Assembly (NCBI GenBank): GCA_022749755.1
Contig: CM040441.1
Location: 17,671,475-17,735,474, forward strand
Length of the DNA: 64,000 bases
Source of the DNA: Azadirachta indica
Lineage: Eukaryota > Streptophyta > Magnoliopsida > Sapindales > Meliaceae
Reading direction: 5' to 3'
Every line of letters starts with the position of its first letter. Within the stretch, counting starts at the first letter, position 1. The notes under the pieces are model-generated. The model had not been told where the DNA came from. It was given only the letters and a program-made list of their open reading frames with translations, and did not search any database. Shown here piece after piece: positions 36,301 to 48,400 of the stretch. A program made the translations under genes and the position numbers.

Positions 36301-37819
36301 AACAAATTACTACACCAAAAAGAGATTGTTGTAGGTAAACATGCATCTAGGCAAATCACTTATAAACTAAAAACAGTAAACCTTACAAGTAGATGGAAAT
36401 TATGAATGATAATGGTCACTGAATACATACTCCAGCAAAATAAATCAGAGATATCAACTTTTCAAAGAAGATAATCCATAACAACAACCAGATATATAAA
36501 AACTCCATGCATAAAACATAAAATGTCGAAAAAGAAAAGAAAGAATGCCGAACTAAAATAGAGAGCTATGTCGAAATATCTGGAGGAATTTTGGCATAAT
36601 AAATTTACCCATTAAGACCACAAAAACCCTCAATTGCTGCAACAGCATAATCAAGAGAATTCATATAGAAATTATTAATGATATCCTAACTGATTCATGA
36701 ATTCAAATCACACGTTCAAACTCCTTGTGTACATACAGTTGAAACAAAATTACTCAAATATTACAAGATTGTCAAGAATATCAAGTTAATTGTCATAAGG
36801 TATGCATACCTAGTACTCTTTCTGTCTTCTTTTCTCCTTTGTCTATCTATCTCCCTTACTTGACTAAATCTATTCTTCTTTCTAGGTAAATCTCTGATGC
36901 ATTTTCTACACGAAACTGCCGCTACCTCTTGCTAGAATCTCAATAACACAATTTTTGTACTTTTAGTCCCAAAAGTCTTGCACCTACAAATTTTAAATAC
37001 ACACACATACATACATACATACATATTGGTGTCATTGCATCTTGAACAATAGCAAAAATACTCCTTAAATAGTTTCACATGTTTATACAAGGAAAAATGG
37101 CTGTGAGGTTTGAATCTATTCTCCCCCTCATAAAGCTCACAAGTAGCAGAGTTGTAATAAATATTAAGTACACAGATCTTCCTAAAAATGAGCTAAATAA
37201 CATTAGAAAAGTCTGCATATCGATGCTTACTGTGTTTACAAGAAATTTAATCTTATCCTTTCTTGGAACGTTCTCCCCAATTTGATGCTTCCTTATGCTT
37301 CCAGAATTTCCCTCAGGGTATTGATCAATGGCCCGGTTGGCATGTCTACCCTATATTGTCACAAATCAATTCGATAATTAACTAACACCATATCCATTAA
37401 ACTCAAGTAAATTCAAACCAGTATATCATCTTCCAAAAATAGTTAAAACAGTAAGCACAATGTAAATGAGAAATTAACGAAAAAATTTAAATCACCTCAA
37501 ATGATGATATAGTTTTTCCAATGATTTGGTTAGATATTTGAATTTCTGCAACTGATTCGTAACTGGAACTGGAATTCAGGGTTTGAACCCTAGTCATTCC
37601 ACGCCTAGTTAATTGCCCAACCTGAATGAAACAGGTATTAAAAAAAAACAAATAAATAAATAAAATATGGAGAAATTTTGAGAATTTAATATTTGAATTT
37701 TAAATATTTATACGTATTCAAACAGAAAAATTGTAGAAGAAGAAATGCATAGTTATCGTCACGAGAACATGTGAAGGAATAAAACTGACCAGATACGACG
37801 TCGTCGGTGACCTCCACAT
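33360..37819 (-). CDS. PPR-type organellar protein (At4g18975-like)
   Basis: Seven exons: 37819-37790, 37621-37496, 37350-37231, 36235-36092, 35780-35568, 34122-33924 and 33400-33360. All borders are GT..AG and the frame is continuous to 290 residues. The N-terminus (MWRSPTTSYLVGQLTRRGMT) is basic and Ser/Thr-rich, as in an organelle transit peptide. The core carries VYGTLDAWVAWEQNFPIASL, QQWHRVVQVIKWMLSKGQGT, MGTYGQLVRALDMDHRAEEA and the helical-repeat segments that follow, which match the small PPR family represented by Arabidopsis At4g18975/At4g21190; these are thought to bind organellar RNA, with no defined target here. The C-terminus is a Lys/Ser-rich tail. The last intron is the weak point: if the donor at 33923 is not used, the frame runs on to a stop at 33859 instead of the short exon 33400-33360. 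Confidence 0.85.
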
Positions 37820-40800
37820 CGCAACTGTAGCTACAACCGTTCAAGATTGTTATTGTTAACTTACGAACAAAGCGCTTTCAAGCTCAGATAATGAGGCAAA
37901 TGGAGTTCTTTCCAGTCTTATTCGTCGCTCTTGCGTTGGAATTAGGGTTTTATCCGTTGATCTTTAAAATTTGATCACGTCCGCCGTTCAGACGGCGTCG
38001 AATCCGTGTGGAGTGGAGCAGTGCAGTAGTGTTCCGAAGATATTTGAATGGGTTTCTTTTGTGCTCTTGGGAAGAGAAAAATAATATATAGGTCTCTGAT
38101 TTTGAAATAAATAACACATAAGAACATATATTTTAAATATCAACATTGAAGTTCCCAGGGCAGGCAAGCACTTTATCACGACAAGAGAGATTGCACAGTA
38201 ACTGGGTGTGATAGGATGCAATAACTCAACCACTTATGCATTTTATGATGCACAAGAGGCTTGGATTCCAAGGACTTATTGTAGAAAGGATTTAGACCAT
38301 TCTTACCCAAACTGATCGAGGAGTAAAATCGTCCTTTTAATGAGATCTAAACAGATTGAAACTAATTAGATACGTGATATATTAATAAGACTTATACTCG
38401 ACTTGAGGGTTTATGAGAGTGTCGCACGGGTCGCTCTGTTGGGCCTGTGACAATAGGTAGCTTTAGTTGTTATTTAGTTGGTAATTGGTTGTTGCCTAGA
38501 CTATCAGGTACTTGTTTGTTAAAGATAATTAAATTATAGTATTAGTAATAGTTTTTTCAGAAATTAGAGGCTATTTCTTAATATCTCATTTTTGTTTCCA
38601 TAAACCTAAACATTTTAATACTTCTACTTCGAAAAAATGCAAGAAATATTTATAAATTAAATATTTGACAAAGCATAAAAAAAGTTGTTTAAAGAAAATT
38701 AAATTTTTTTATTATAAAATTTCACAACTTTTACTTTTTTCTGCCTCGATAATAAATGTGTTATAATTAAAATTAGGTTATTTAAAAATAAACAAGTTAA
38801 ATCATGTATATATTTTGATAAAAAGTTAAATTCTTACTTTCGACAGAAAATAAAAAATGAAGTTATTCTTAATTTGTATTTTTAATTTTTATATTTTATT
38901 TCAACGGTTTGGACTTGGCTATGTTACATGCAGTATAAGGTTATATCTATCAAAGATAAAAAGAAATAGTGCTAATGAAAAATAAAGAAAAATCCGCAAT
39001 TAGTCTTTTTGTTTTGAAACATTAATATCATCCACTTCGTATAAAAAAAAAAAACCATCACACTAATAGTTCTACACCCTTATCATCAAGATATTACAAA
39101 AATTAATTATAGTAAACAACTAAATGAATCACAATAACTGCAGAAGCACATACAAAAAATAAATACAACCTCGATATATGGTGTTTTAGCTAAGAAAATA
39201 TGCTTTAAATTGAATCTCCACGCCATTATAATTTTTTCCACGGCTCTTGTCATTTACTCTCCACCACATGAGTTGATACTTTTTATTGATAATATAATAA
39301 ACCTTATGTAATAAATTTGTTATGATATAAAATCTTTTACATATGGAGTTCAAATCTCTTTATATAAGTCTTCAAATTTTGTGATTTTAGATTTAAGAAT
39401 TCTAATATTAGTTAATCTCCCTTGCACTAATTGATCGATTCCTAGTGAAACTCTACAACATTTACCCTCTACAGAGCATAAAAACAATTATAATGAAAAT
39501 TTTATTTACACTTTAGTATTAAATTTTTTATACACTAAATCCTCACACAATAGGGTACTTGTAGGAATTTATTTCACTTAAATCAAATGAGAGAATTCGA
39601 ATTTATATAATTTTTTAAAGCTAATACCTACATTTTAAAATTTATACAATGTGACGGCAGAAATTGTTAAATGGGGTGTATTTTTTATGTTTGAATGTTT
39701 TTGATACATGTTTGAATGAGCAAATACGTTGTTTGAGGTTGGAGAAGACATTCCACATGACACGCTCAAGCAAGAGGAAATTTTTTTTTTTCCTTGTACG
39801 AAAGCTACTTTCCAGCAAGAGCCAAAAAAAAATGTCCTCGTGCTCGAAAGTAACAAATTTTCATGTTGCTAACCTCTATTATTATTCGGTTTCGGTCACA
39901 AATGATTGAGCCGTTGATGATACTTACTGTGAACGAAGTCTCATAAGAACGGACACCGTATAGGGGCAAAGTTTATATTGGCAGAAGAATGAAGAGGTTT
40001 TCTATGGATCAAAACATAACATATGAATGAAATTTGAGTTGGTCATTTTTTAATGAAATTATCAACAATGGTCATTTTTAAACTTTGGTAGTGAATATGA
40101 TCACTATTAAAATGTCCCTATGTTTCCATCAATTCACAAAATTCTTTCAATGTTGGACTGACTAGAAAATTTACATACTCTTTTTTCCAATTACTTTAGC
40201 CTTGTTGCAACTTAGAAATTCAAAGAATATGATAACTATAACTAAAGTTAAGTAATCTGGCTTATACTAAATTGCATGATTAATAGTTTTTTAGAACAAA
40301 AAAAAGTAAAGGGGTGAGTATAATTCATATCATTTTAAATCTTTCTTACTTACCCTAGAGTGATGTTTCAAAACCGGGTGATGGAAAAATTAGGTAGCGC
40401 CCATCGGTCAACCCTCGAGGCTAATTTTCAGGATTAATTTTAATCATGCTTGCTTATATAATTCATAATTCTACAACAATATATACCATCATATACCATT
40501 TAACTTTTCTCAATGTATCCTATAGCAGCTGTAGCATATCACATGTGACACCCTACTTACCAAGTAAGCAAGCAGAACATGTGATCAGTCCAGAGGGAAC
40601 ACAAAATCAGCTGCAGATAAAAGAGAATTGTTTGTCAGCGCTCTCTGGGTCTGACTCTTGACTTTAGCCATGTGATATGAGGAAGAAGTTAGCCCTTAGC
40701 AGTAAGCGAAAGCATGTGATGTACTTCTCCTCCTCCTCCTCTTCCATTCTTTCTCACATGTGACTTTCGATAATGCTGCTTTTCTCCTTCTCCCCACAAC

Positions 40801-40884
40801 CACACAACAATGCCTTCCTTTCGTCTACTTTATAACCCTACATATACATATACCCAATTGAGGGATTTGAATTGTGTGCCAAAA
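37820..40884. other. Divergent intergenic space, PPR gene / TPD1-like gene
   Basis: 37820-38000 is the probable leader and promoter of the PPR gene. 38030-40400 is AT-rich and holds no gene or transposon that I can recognise. 40530-40884 is the likely TPD1-like promoter: it has five CATGTGA boxes, a CTCCTCCTCCTCCTC pyrimidine repeat at about 40727 and TTTATAACCC (about 40829) as a possible TATA region. Confidence 0.6.
40539..40763. promoter_or_regulatory. Cluster of five CATGTGA E-box-like motifs upstream of the TPD1-like gene
   Basis: CATGTG occurs at 40542-40547, 40578-40583, 40669-40674, 40713-40718 and 40757-40762, always followed by A and then C or T. The first and last sit in the identical 10 bp palindrome TCACATGTGA (40539-40548 and 40754-40763). 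CATGTG/CACATG is a recognised core for plant bHLH and some NAC factors. The role is inferred from density and position (120-350 bases before the start codon). Confidence 0.55.
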
Positions 40885-41358
40885 ATGCAGAGCTTTATTG
40901 TCGCTTTCAAACTACTTCTATGGAGTTCCTTCACCTTTGCCTCTCTCCTACACCATGGTCTCTTTCTCTACCTCTCTTTCATACATCGAACATTAACAGT
41001 TGAGTTAATTAGCTGACTGATCGCTGCTAAATTTATATGTAACATTGCAGGTGGGGGAGAAAAGTGCAGCAACAATTCTCCAACACTGCAACAAACTCAG
41101 GTGGGATTTGGTGTTCCTCCCGTATATATGGCTGAAGTGAAGAACAACTGCCCTATGTGCCCAGTTATTAATGTTCACTTGAAATGTGGGAACTTCTCTC
41201 AGGCTCTGGTGAATCCCAGATTGGTCAAAGTGATTTCATACAACGATTGTGTTGTCAACAGTGGGCTGCCTTTAGCACCACTGCAAAAGTTTTCCTTTAA
41301 TTACTCACATTCAAAGTATGTAATGCAACCTACTATTTGGTTCTTCCAGTGCGAGTGA
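40885..41358 (+). CDS. TPD1-like small secreted cysteine-rich protein
   Basis: Two exons, 40885-40957 and 41051-41358, give 126 residues. Residues 1-23 (MQSFIVAFKLLLWSSFTFAS...) are a signal peptide. The mature part has six cysteines (30, 58, 61, 70, 91, 125) and the TPD1-family pattern: YMAEVKNNCPMCPVINVHLKCG, shown here in pieces as VYMAEVKNNC and INVHLKCGNFSQALVNPRL, then NDCVVNSGLPLAPLQKFSF. TPD1 is the secreted ligand of the EMS1 receptor kinase in anther cell fate; this shorter paralogue may act in another tissue. An in-frame ATG at 40810 would add 25 residues in front of the signal peptide, so the later ATG is preferred. The CATGTGA cluster lies just upstream. The receptor and function of this copy are not known. 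Confidence 0.85.
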
Positions 41359-44300
41359 ATGAAAGAAAACTTGCATTTTCTGATTAACGTTTGATGTTTT
41401 CTTCTAGCTTCTTCTACCGCATTGCAAAAAAGAAAAGCTAATTCTTGTTCAGATTTATAGAAGAGAGTATAAGTAATTATCTGATGATAAAATAAATAAA
41501 TAATAATATATATGTTTTGTTGTATGCTGCAAAACCAAATGGCTTTATATTTATTCCCAGATTTAGCTTCACCGTCTCAAAAATATAATTAAATGTTTGT
41601 CGAAATGGTTCTCAGTTTATCGGTCATCTGGTTTTGAAAACACCACCGAAAGATAGTTAAGGAGATTTCAAAATGATTTAAACTCTCTCTACACCTATAT
41701 CTTTAAAAGAAAAAAAATGTTATTCTCATAAAAATGTGATCTTTTTTTATTGTAAATTAACAGTCAGTTAATTTTACATAATTTCTTACATTATTTACAT
41801 AGTATGAAATTTAAAAACTGACAAATGGTAACAAATAAATTTAATATGTATTAAATTTAATACCCATAATTTAATATCCAGTTTCATATCAATCCCTGGC
41901 ATGTTGATATATAACACTTTAGTCAAGTAATTTTTCTTCCTGATTATAAAAAGTCCTTCTCTTTAATTATAAACCTCCTCCATGGCTTATCATGATTTCA
42001 TTTAGATGAGAAGTGTGCATAAATATTGTCCAAAATTACTTCCTCTAATGTTAACTCAACTGGCCATCTAACAAAGATAATCAATATTGTCCAAGATTTT
42101 CTAAAATAATACATGTTCTACAATCTACTGAGTTGAGTTACAATGGACACGGGTGCTAAATTATGTATACTTATCGTCTAAGCAAAACTGAAGTACCTTA
42201 AAAAGGGTATATCATAATTTTCTTTAACAACGTTCAGACAAGAAATTAAAGCAAAACATACTGTACAGTAGGGAAGAAAACGAATAATACGACATAATCT
42301 ACGTAGATGGACAATTTATGCTCTGAATGTTTGACAGAATTTAACAATTGACAATTTGATCTCTGTGACTCCGATATTTTATCCAATATACAATAGTAGA
42401 TGTAATAATAAGCTCATCTAATTTGCAATGTGAAAGTTAAAAACTCTTTAACATAAGCTTTAAAACATGAAACTCGAGAAATGATGCATTAAACTTAAAT
42501 GAAAACAAACTAAAACATTTCAACACAAATTTTGAATTATAAAAAGCAAAATTTGCAACATATTTCAGACCTAGCACACTCAAACTCTATCTCCAATGTA
42601 ACTGTTGTTGCTTGCAATCCAAACCAGTAATCCTTTTCCTTCGACAACCAATTTGTACTACTTTTTTTATTAAATATTACATATATAGTTACTAATATTA
42701 CGTCAAAAATCTATTAAGAGTTTAAATATTGATATTTATGTAATCCATCCCATATTTCTATGTAGATATCGTGTGATATCTATTCTCATACTGAAAAACA
42801 ATCTACTCATATTATTTAAAAACCCTATAAATTTGTAGGGAGAAACCCTGTCCTTTGGCAATCAATTTTGTTTTAGTTTCTTGGGTACAAAGTCACAAGA
42901 ATTTATCTTCTTCCCAAGTTCCTGTCCAGAAGTATCAATAATCTTCTATACTTTACAAATTGCTAATTGCATTGCAGCGATCTAAAGTACAGCGACAATG
43001 CCATTTCTTTTTCTATTCTTTGCAATCAACACAATATTTGTTGTCAAGATAATTAACTTTTACCCTTTACTACAATTGTGTCTAAATTCATAATACTAGA
43101 GATTTTTCAACATCATGGAGCAGCTAAGAAATTGGATAAGCAAAAGCAGGCCTTCCTAAGAAAACAACAACTATGTTGATCAGACCACTGGCTCCCGCCT
43201 TGCCTGTAACAGCTCCATATACTAAAGATGACAAATATAACCAAGTTCAGATCAGAAAAGTACATATCTATCAATGTTATCACCAAGTCCAGACCAGAAA
43301 AGTCGACCACCAACTCTAATTCGAATTAACCTTAATTATGATAAAATTTGCAATTACAGCATTGGATTGACACTTCATCACAGAACATCCATCAAAGATT
43401 TACAATGTAATTGTATATGTTAGCTGTCTTGTCACCAATGTAAGAGATACTAAAACCATGAGTTTTGTAGACAAGAACTCTGAATTGCACAAGGAACAAG
43501 ATGACAGACTTGGGTGATTTGAATTTCAATTTTACGGAGATTTCTCGCCTTGGAATGATCCTTAACAAGCAACTCTGATTGTATTTGTTCACAGAGAGAG
43601 GGAGAGAAGACACCTCCCTCAAAAATACAACTCTAATTTATTGGTAGAGCTACTCCCACTTAACACAAAACCCATAGCCATCAATGTATAACTTAAAAGC
43701 GATTAGGTATGTATCAATAATTGATAAGAAGAAAAAACCTTCAGAAACCTATCATGGAGTAATTGAACTAATGACTAGCAACTTATCTTAAATTACTAAA
43801 CATTCCAGATTATACTATAACCTAATTAGAAATGCATAATATTGCAGGAAAAACTCTATTGGACATTTTGAACATTTTAAGATATAACACTCAGCTACCT
43901 CAGACTAGTAAATAGGAATATAGATGCCAAGAAAGTCATATAAAGAGTTCATGTGTTATCTATTACTCACTAGCACATATGATTCATCTCTCTTGAAGTA
44001 TTTAATATAAATCCGCTCATATAGTTATATTCTTTCAAATTTGTAATGATAGAAATTGTGAAAATCTGATAATAAACTAAATGCGAGTTAATCATGAACA
44101 CACATGAACATACATGCATGCATATACGTCTATGTTTGCAGATGCATGCTTATAAGTATAAATTTTATTCATCCCTATAAAAAGTTCCAATTTTACAAAT
44201 CTTTCATATCATGTATCTCAAAGTTTTTTTTTATTCGAATTGGTGTCTAACTCAAATTACCTAGATCCTTCACATAATCTTTTCAATTTATCCAGTTCCT

Positions 44301-45444
44301 GATGCTAACAATTGACATTGGAAACCTACAACCAAACTTGATAATAAGTGTCTACAGTTTAGTGTTTTATGCAGTTACTAGTTGGAATATCCACCAGATA
44401 AATTTTTTGCCTTGAACAATACTAACAGGGTATCAGAATCAATTTCATTCTCAACCAAATAACTTACCAGAACCAAATTTACCTACGTTTTGTGATAGGC
44501 TGCTCCCATTTGGTTTGGTTATTGGACCACACGTAGCCATTTGAACAAGCAGTATATTAGACTACAAATGACAGGGACTTCTTGCCTATCTCATCATATT
44601 GCTTAAGTTTACTATGTAGCATGGCTACTTATACCATGATTTGGCTCTTATCAGGCAGTTTAAATTTGTTGGTTGGATTTGCCAAGAATGGGGTCATGTT
44701 TTATGTGGTTGGTTCCCCTATTTAAGTTTAGCTTAAACATCATGCAAGTTGTTTGCCAATCTGCACGTGAATAGTGCTAAACTAGCGTATATTTGTTAAT
44801 CCTAGTGTCTGATATGACTACAAATGCTATGGTTGGGCTGCCAAGTAGTCTAAGCTTTGGGATGGACATGTCTAACATATATCATGTTGTATATGTCATT
44901 AGGGCTATGCTTCGTAGATGGTTTAACTAATGATAATTTTTGTTCACATCTATATTTTCACAAAACAGCCAAGGTGAGTACTTTAAACAACCTATCATAT
45001 TCACTCAAGCTTTTGGGTAATGAAACAGTTAGGAATTTTTAATCCTCATAAACCCTAGTACGTATGATTGAACAACCCGGAATATACGGTGGCCTAGTGG
45101 GTAATGCTTCAGAAATAAATTTACATCTTCATTCAATAAAATTTTAAGAAATTAATTACACTTCCACCAGTGCCTAAGCCAATATATAAGTCAAAGTCTA
45201 AATCCAACTACACAGAGAGAAATCTGGTTGTATACTTTCATAAATGTTCACTAATTCAATATGCCAGTGAAAAATTAAGCTTAGGTGAATGTCTAGCACA
45301 ACTTCATCCTAGGTGGTTTTGTTATGTCTGAACCTATATACAAAAGTCACAAAATCACTCTGTACTAATTTATCAATTTAACCCCTTTGAATTTTCCTTT
45401 GTGCTCAATTTCTTTAATCTTTAGTTGACGGTTGGCATTATGTA
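41359..45444. other. Intergenic space between TPD1-like gene and aspartic protease
   Basis: These 4 kb are AT-rich. Short reading frames on both strands show no family resemblance or codon conservation. The last few hundred bases before 45444 are probably the 3' UTR of the protease read on the minus strand. A tRNA A-box-like TGGCCTAGTGG occurs at about 45090, with no matching B box. Confidence 0.55.
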
Positions 45445-48400
45445 TTAACTCTGGTGAATCAGTAAGTGCAGCAGCATAGTCAACAGTAGTAAGATTATAC
45501 CCCGTTGGGTATTCAAACCACAATCAGAAGAAAGATAGTGCGATCCAACTAAATGCACTGTTCCAGTCCGTTCATCCTGCACTTTAATGCTTGAAGAGCC
45601 TGAAATAAACCATAGATGGGTCAACAGTGGTGAAGGAAAAGGTCCGGCATTTTACTGCAAAAGTGTTCAATTATTTTTCTTAACTAACATCAAAATTCAA
45701 GATCAATTCATGCAGCTATTTAAATTCCATGAAGATTAATTGATAATACTTAACAATATTTATCCCCCAAGTTGTGAGAAATGAAATGAAAGTTTAAGAT
45801 CAAACCAAGAAACCATGCCCAATAAATCTGGACTTCGTGTCAAGAATAGAGTTTACAGACCCCAAAGCTCAGTTAATTAATAAAAATTAATGGAAATCTA
45901 TAGCTGCAGCTTTCTTTTCATTATAATGCAGCTATAACCAGTTGCAAAGTTTACTTCATCATCAACGGTGAAGAAGACACCAAGATATTTGCTAAATACG
46001 AAATAAAATCCTAAAGAAAATTCTTTAAGTTGTAGCCAGCCATCCAGAAATCTTAGTTCTCTCAACACTCAGACAGAGAAAGTCATCAGTAAAAAATTTT
46101 GGACTCAGATCTCCCAGTATGCCATCTCTGTTCAAGTCCACACATTTTCCAATTTATCACTAAAGAATGCTGCACTGACTTTTTGGAACCCAAGACTAGG
46201 TCACCACTCCTGTTCACCGCTATTTCTTATTCATTATCTTGAGCACAACTGCTATCTTATCAGATACTGCAGATTCCACAGCATCAAATGTTACCTGTTT
46301 ACCCCTTATTTCTTTTCCACTATCAGCCTAACTTGATATTAGCCTATTCAGATAGCCAGAGTAGTATCCATTTGTCACACCCTGAAAGACACTTTTATTT
46401 ACATCCATCTCCTATCAATATCTCAGTGCCTCAGATACCCTTATTTTCTATTGCACTGAAAAGACGGCAGGACAATCTTTCTAAGTCGTATCGGATAGTT
46501 CACCGCTCCAAGCATAGCCAGGGCATATTATCTTTGCCATGTAGAAGAGTGTGCCAAGTGATGAAATTTTCCTTAGATGAAAATAATCATATCATTAACA
46601 TCCTAAAATATCCAAATCATATTTGTGTTAAAATGTTAAAGCAATTTTTGTGGATCCAGCAATCATCAGCAGAGCCACATTGAGTCCAGCGGGGGCAACC
46701 ATATTTTTTCCCCTAAGCCTCTTGCATGTTGGTTTCCGCTAATCCATTTTATTTATTCACAAATTAATTAATGTTAATCAATTAGTAGAGGGAAAACACA
46801 TCAATGGATCATTAGTAAAATTTATGTCATTATTTGAAAGAAGATGGGAGAACTTGGAAGCTTGAAGCATCAAGAATTTGTAGCTGTAAATCTTACTTTT
46901 TCAGATTAATTCAAGGCGACTCATCCAATTGTTTCAAGCAATTCAATATGGTTTAGACAGCAAAAGTTCCCCCTAAAATCCAAGATTTTGCCTAGACATT
47001 AGCTCATGGAAGAATTAATACAGGAGAAGCAATCCAAAAAAAAAGTGCTTCCCCTTCTTGGTGTGTAGTGTGAGAGGTATGGGGAGTCAATAAACCACCT
47101 TTTTCTTCATTTTAAAGTCGGATCTTCTCTATGGTTCAATTATGCATGGGCAAAGATTTCTTGGGACGCCTAGCATCGTGGATGCCTTGTTATTAGAGAA
47201 TGTTTGTGCTTTTGAAGAAGATAGAAAGGCTAAGATTTACGGAAATGTGCCGTCCTTGCTTTATTATGTGTGGTTTGGCAGTACATCTTTGAAGAAAAGA
47301 GAGAAGAAGATGCAGTAGGTTATCGCACAAAATTTGTTTTCTTGCTGTTCTTTAGGCCTGTCTTAGAATTTTGAAGATGCTTCTCTCTTTTCATCATTCT
47401 CAACTAGGAAGTAGTCTTTAGGTTACTTTTTCTTATAGAGCTACATCTTTGTTTTTATAAATTTTGAAAGAGTACTGTTTTGGGCATAGATCTACTCATT
47501 TTGACTTGTATATTTGATAGGTACCTTTTTTAGGCTTGTTTTGGTAGCTTTATGGACCTTTGGTTCACTTTTATATCTTCTTCCATTCTATTCTAATAAT
47601 ATTCGGTTGTTTCCTATCAAATAAGGGAAAAAAAAAAAAGAGGAAAGCCACTGAATCTTGCCCATATATCCCCTCTATCCAGTGACAGTTCAAAATTGAT
47701 ACTAGATGTTGTTCTAGTATGTCTTGAATCCATGAAAAATTATAGCTCTCAATAAAAGAGATTTGTCAAATTCATGACAAAGATAAATCCCAAAGGGACT
47801 TCCAATTGAAAAAATTATTGACAATATATGTATTGTAACAAGTCTAATTCCAATTCATCGTAAGTAAAGGATCATAAACTATTTATTTACAAATTCTACT
47901 TAAATACAAAATCAGACATAAATAAGACTTCTTAAATTAATTTACCCTTATTTTCCTTCCTGCATCGGTTCTCCTCTATTAAGGCCTAATATATGCCTGG
48001 ATTCACTTTGTATTTGAAATATATGTGCTACCCCTCCATTCTACTAGAAATCAAGAGGTAATGTTCTATTCTCATCAACCCTATGAGGCTCCCCACCAAC
48101 ACATAAAGAGATTTCATAAAACCTTATTTCTTTGCGATTGAAAAGAATATGCACCTTTCAATTTTCCACAACATTAGATGATAATGAATCCGTTTTAATG
48201 GCCTTTCACAGGGTTTCTCCTTATGTACAAATGCAAAGTAACATGAAGTTTCCAACAATGCTGGTATATAAAAGCAATACACATCCACCCATCATAAGTA
48301 AATACACCTATAATTTAAATACACCTATAATTATCTAAAGAGCTTCAGAGTTGAATCTATAAGCTTTCAGCTTTAGTTCCAAGGGTTCAAGATACGGCTA

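Noticed and set aside
45085..45190. tRNA- or SINE-like A box (TGGCCTAGTGG)
   Set aside because: No matching B box at the right distance and no cloverleaf can be drawn.
46288..46683. 131-codon open frame on the plus strand inside protease intron 9
   Set aside because: No recognisable domain, sits antisense in an intron beside a LINE remnant, and its composition looks like chance.
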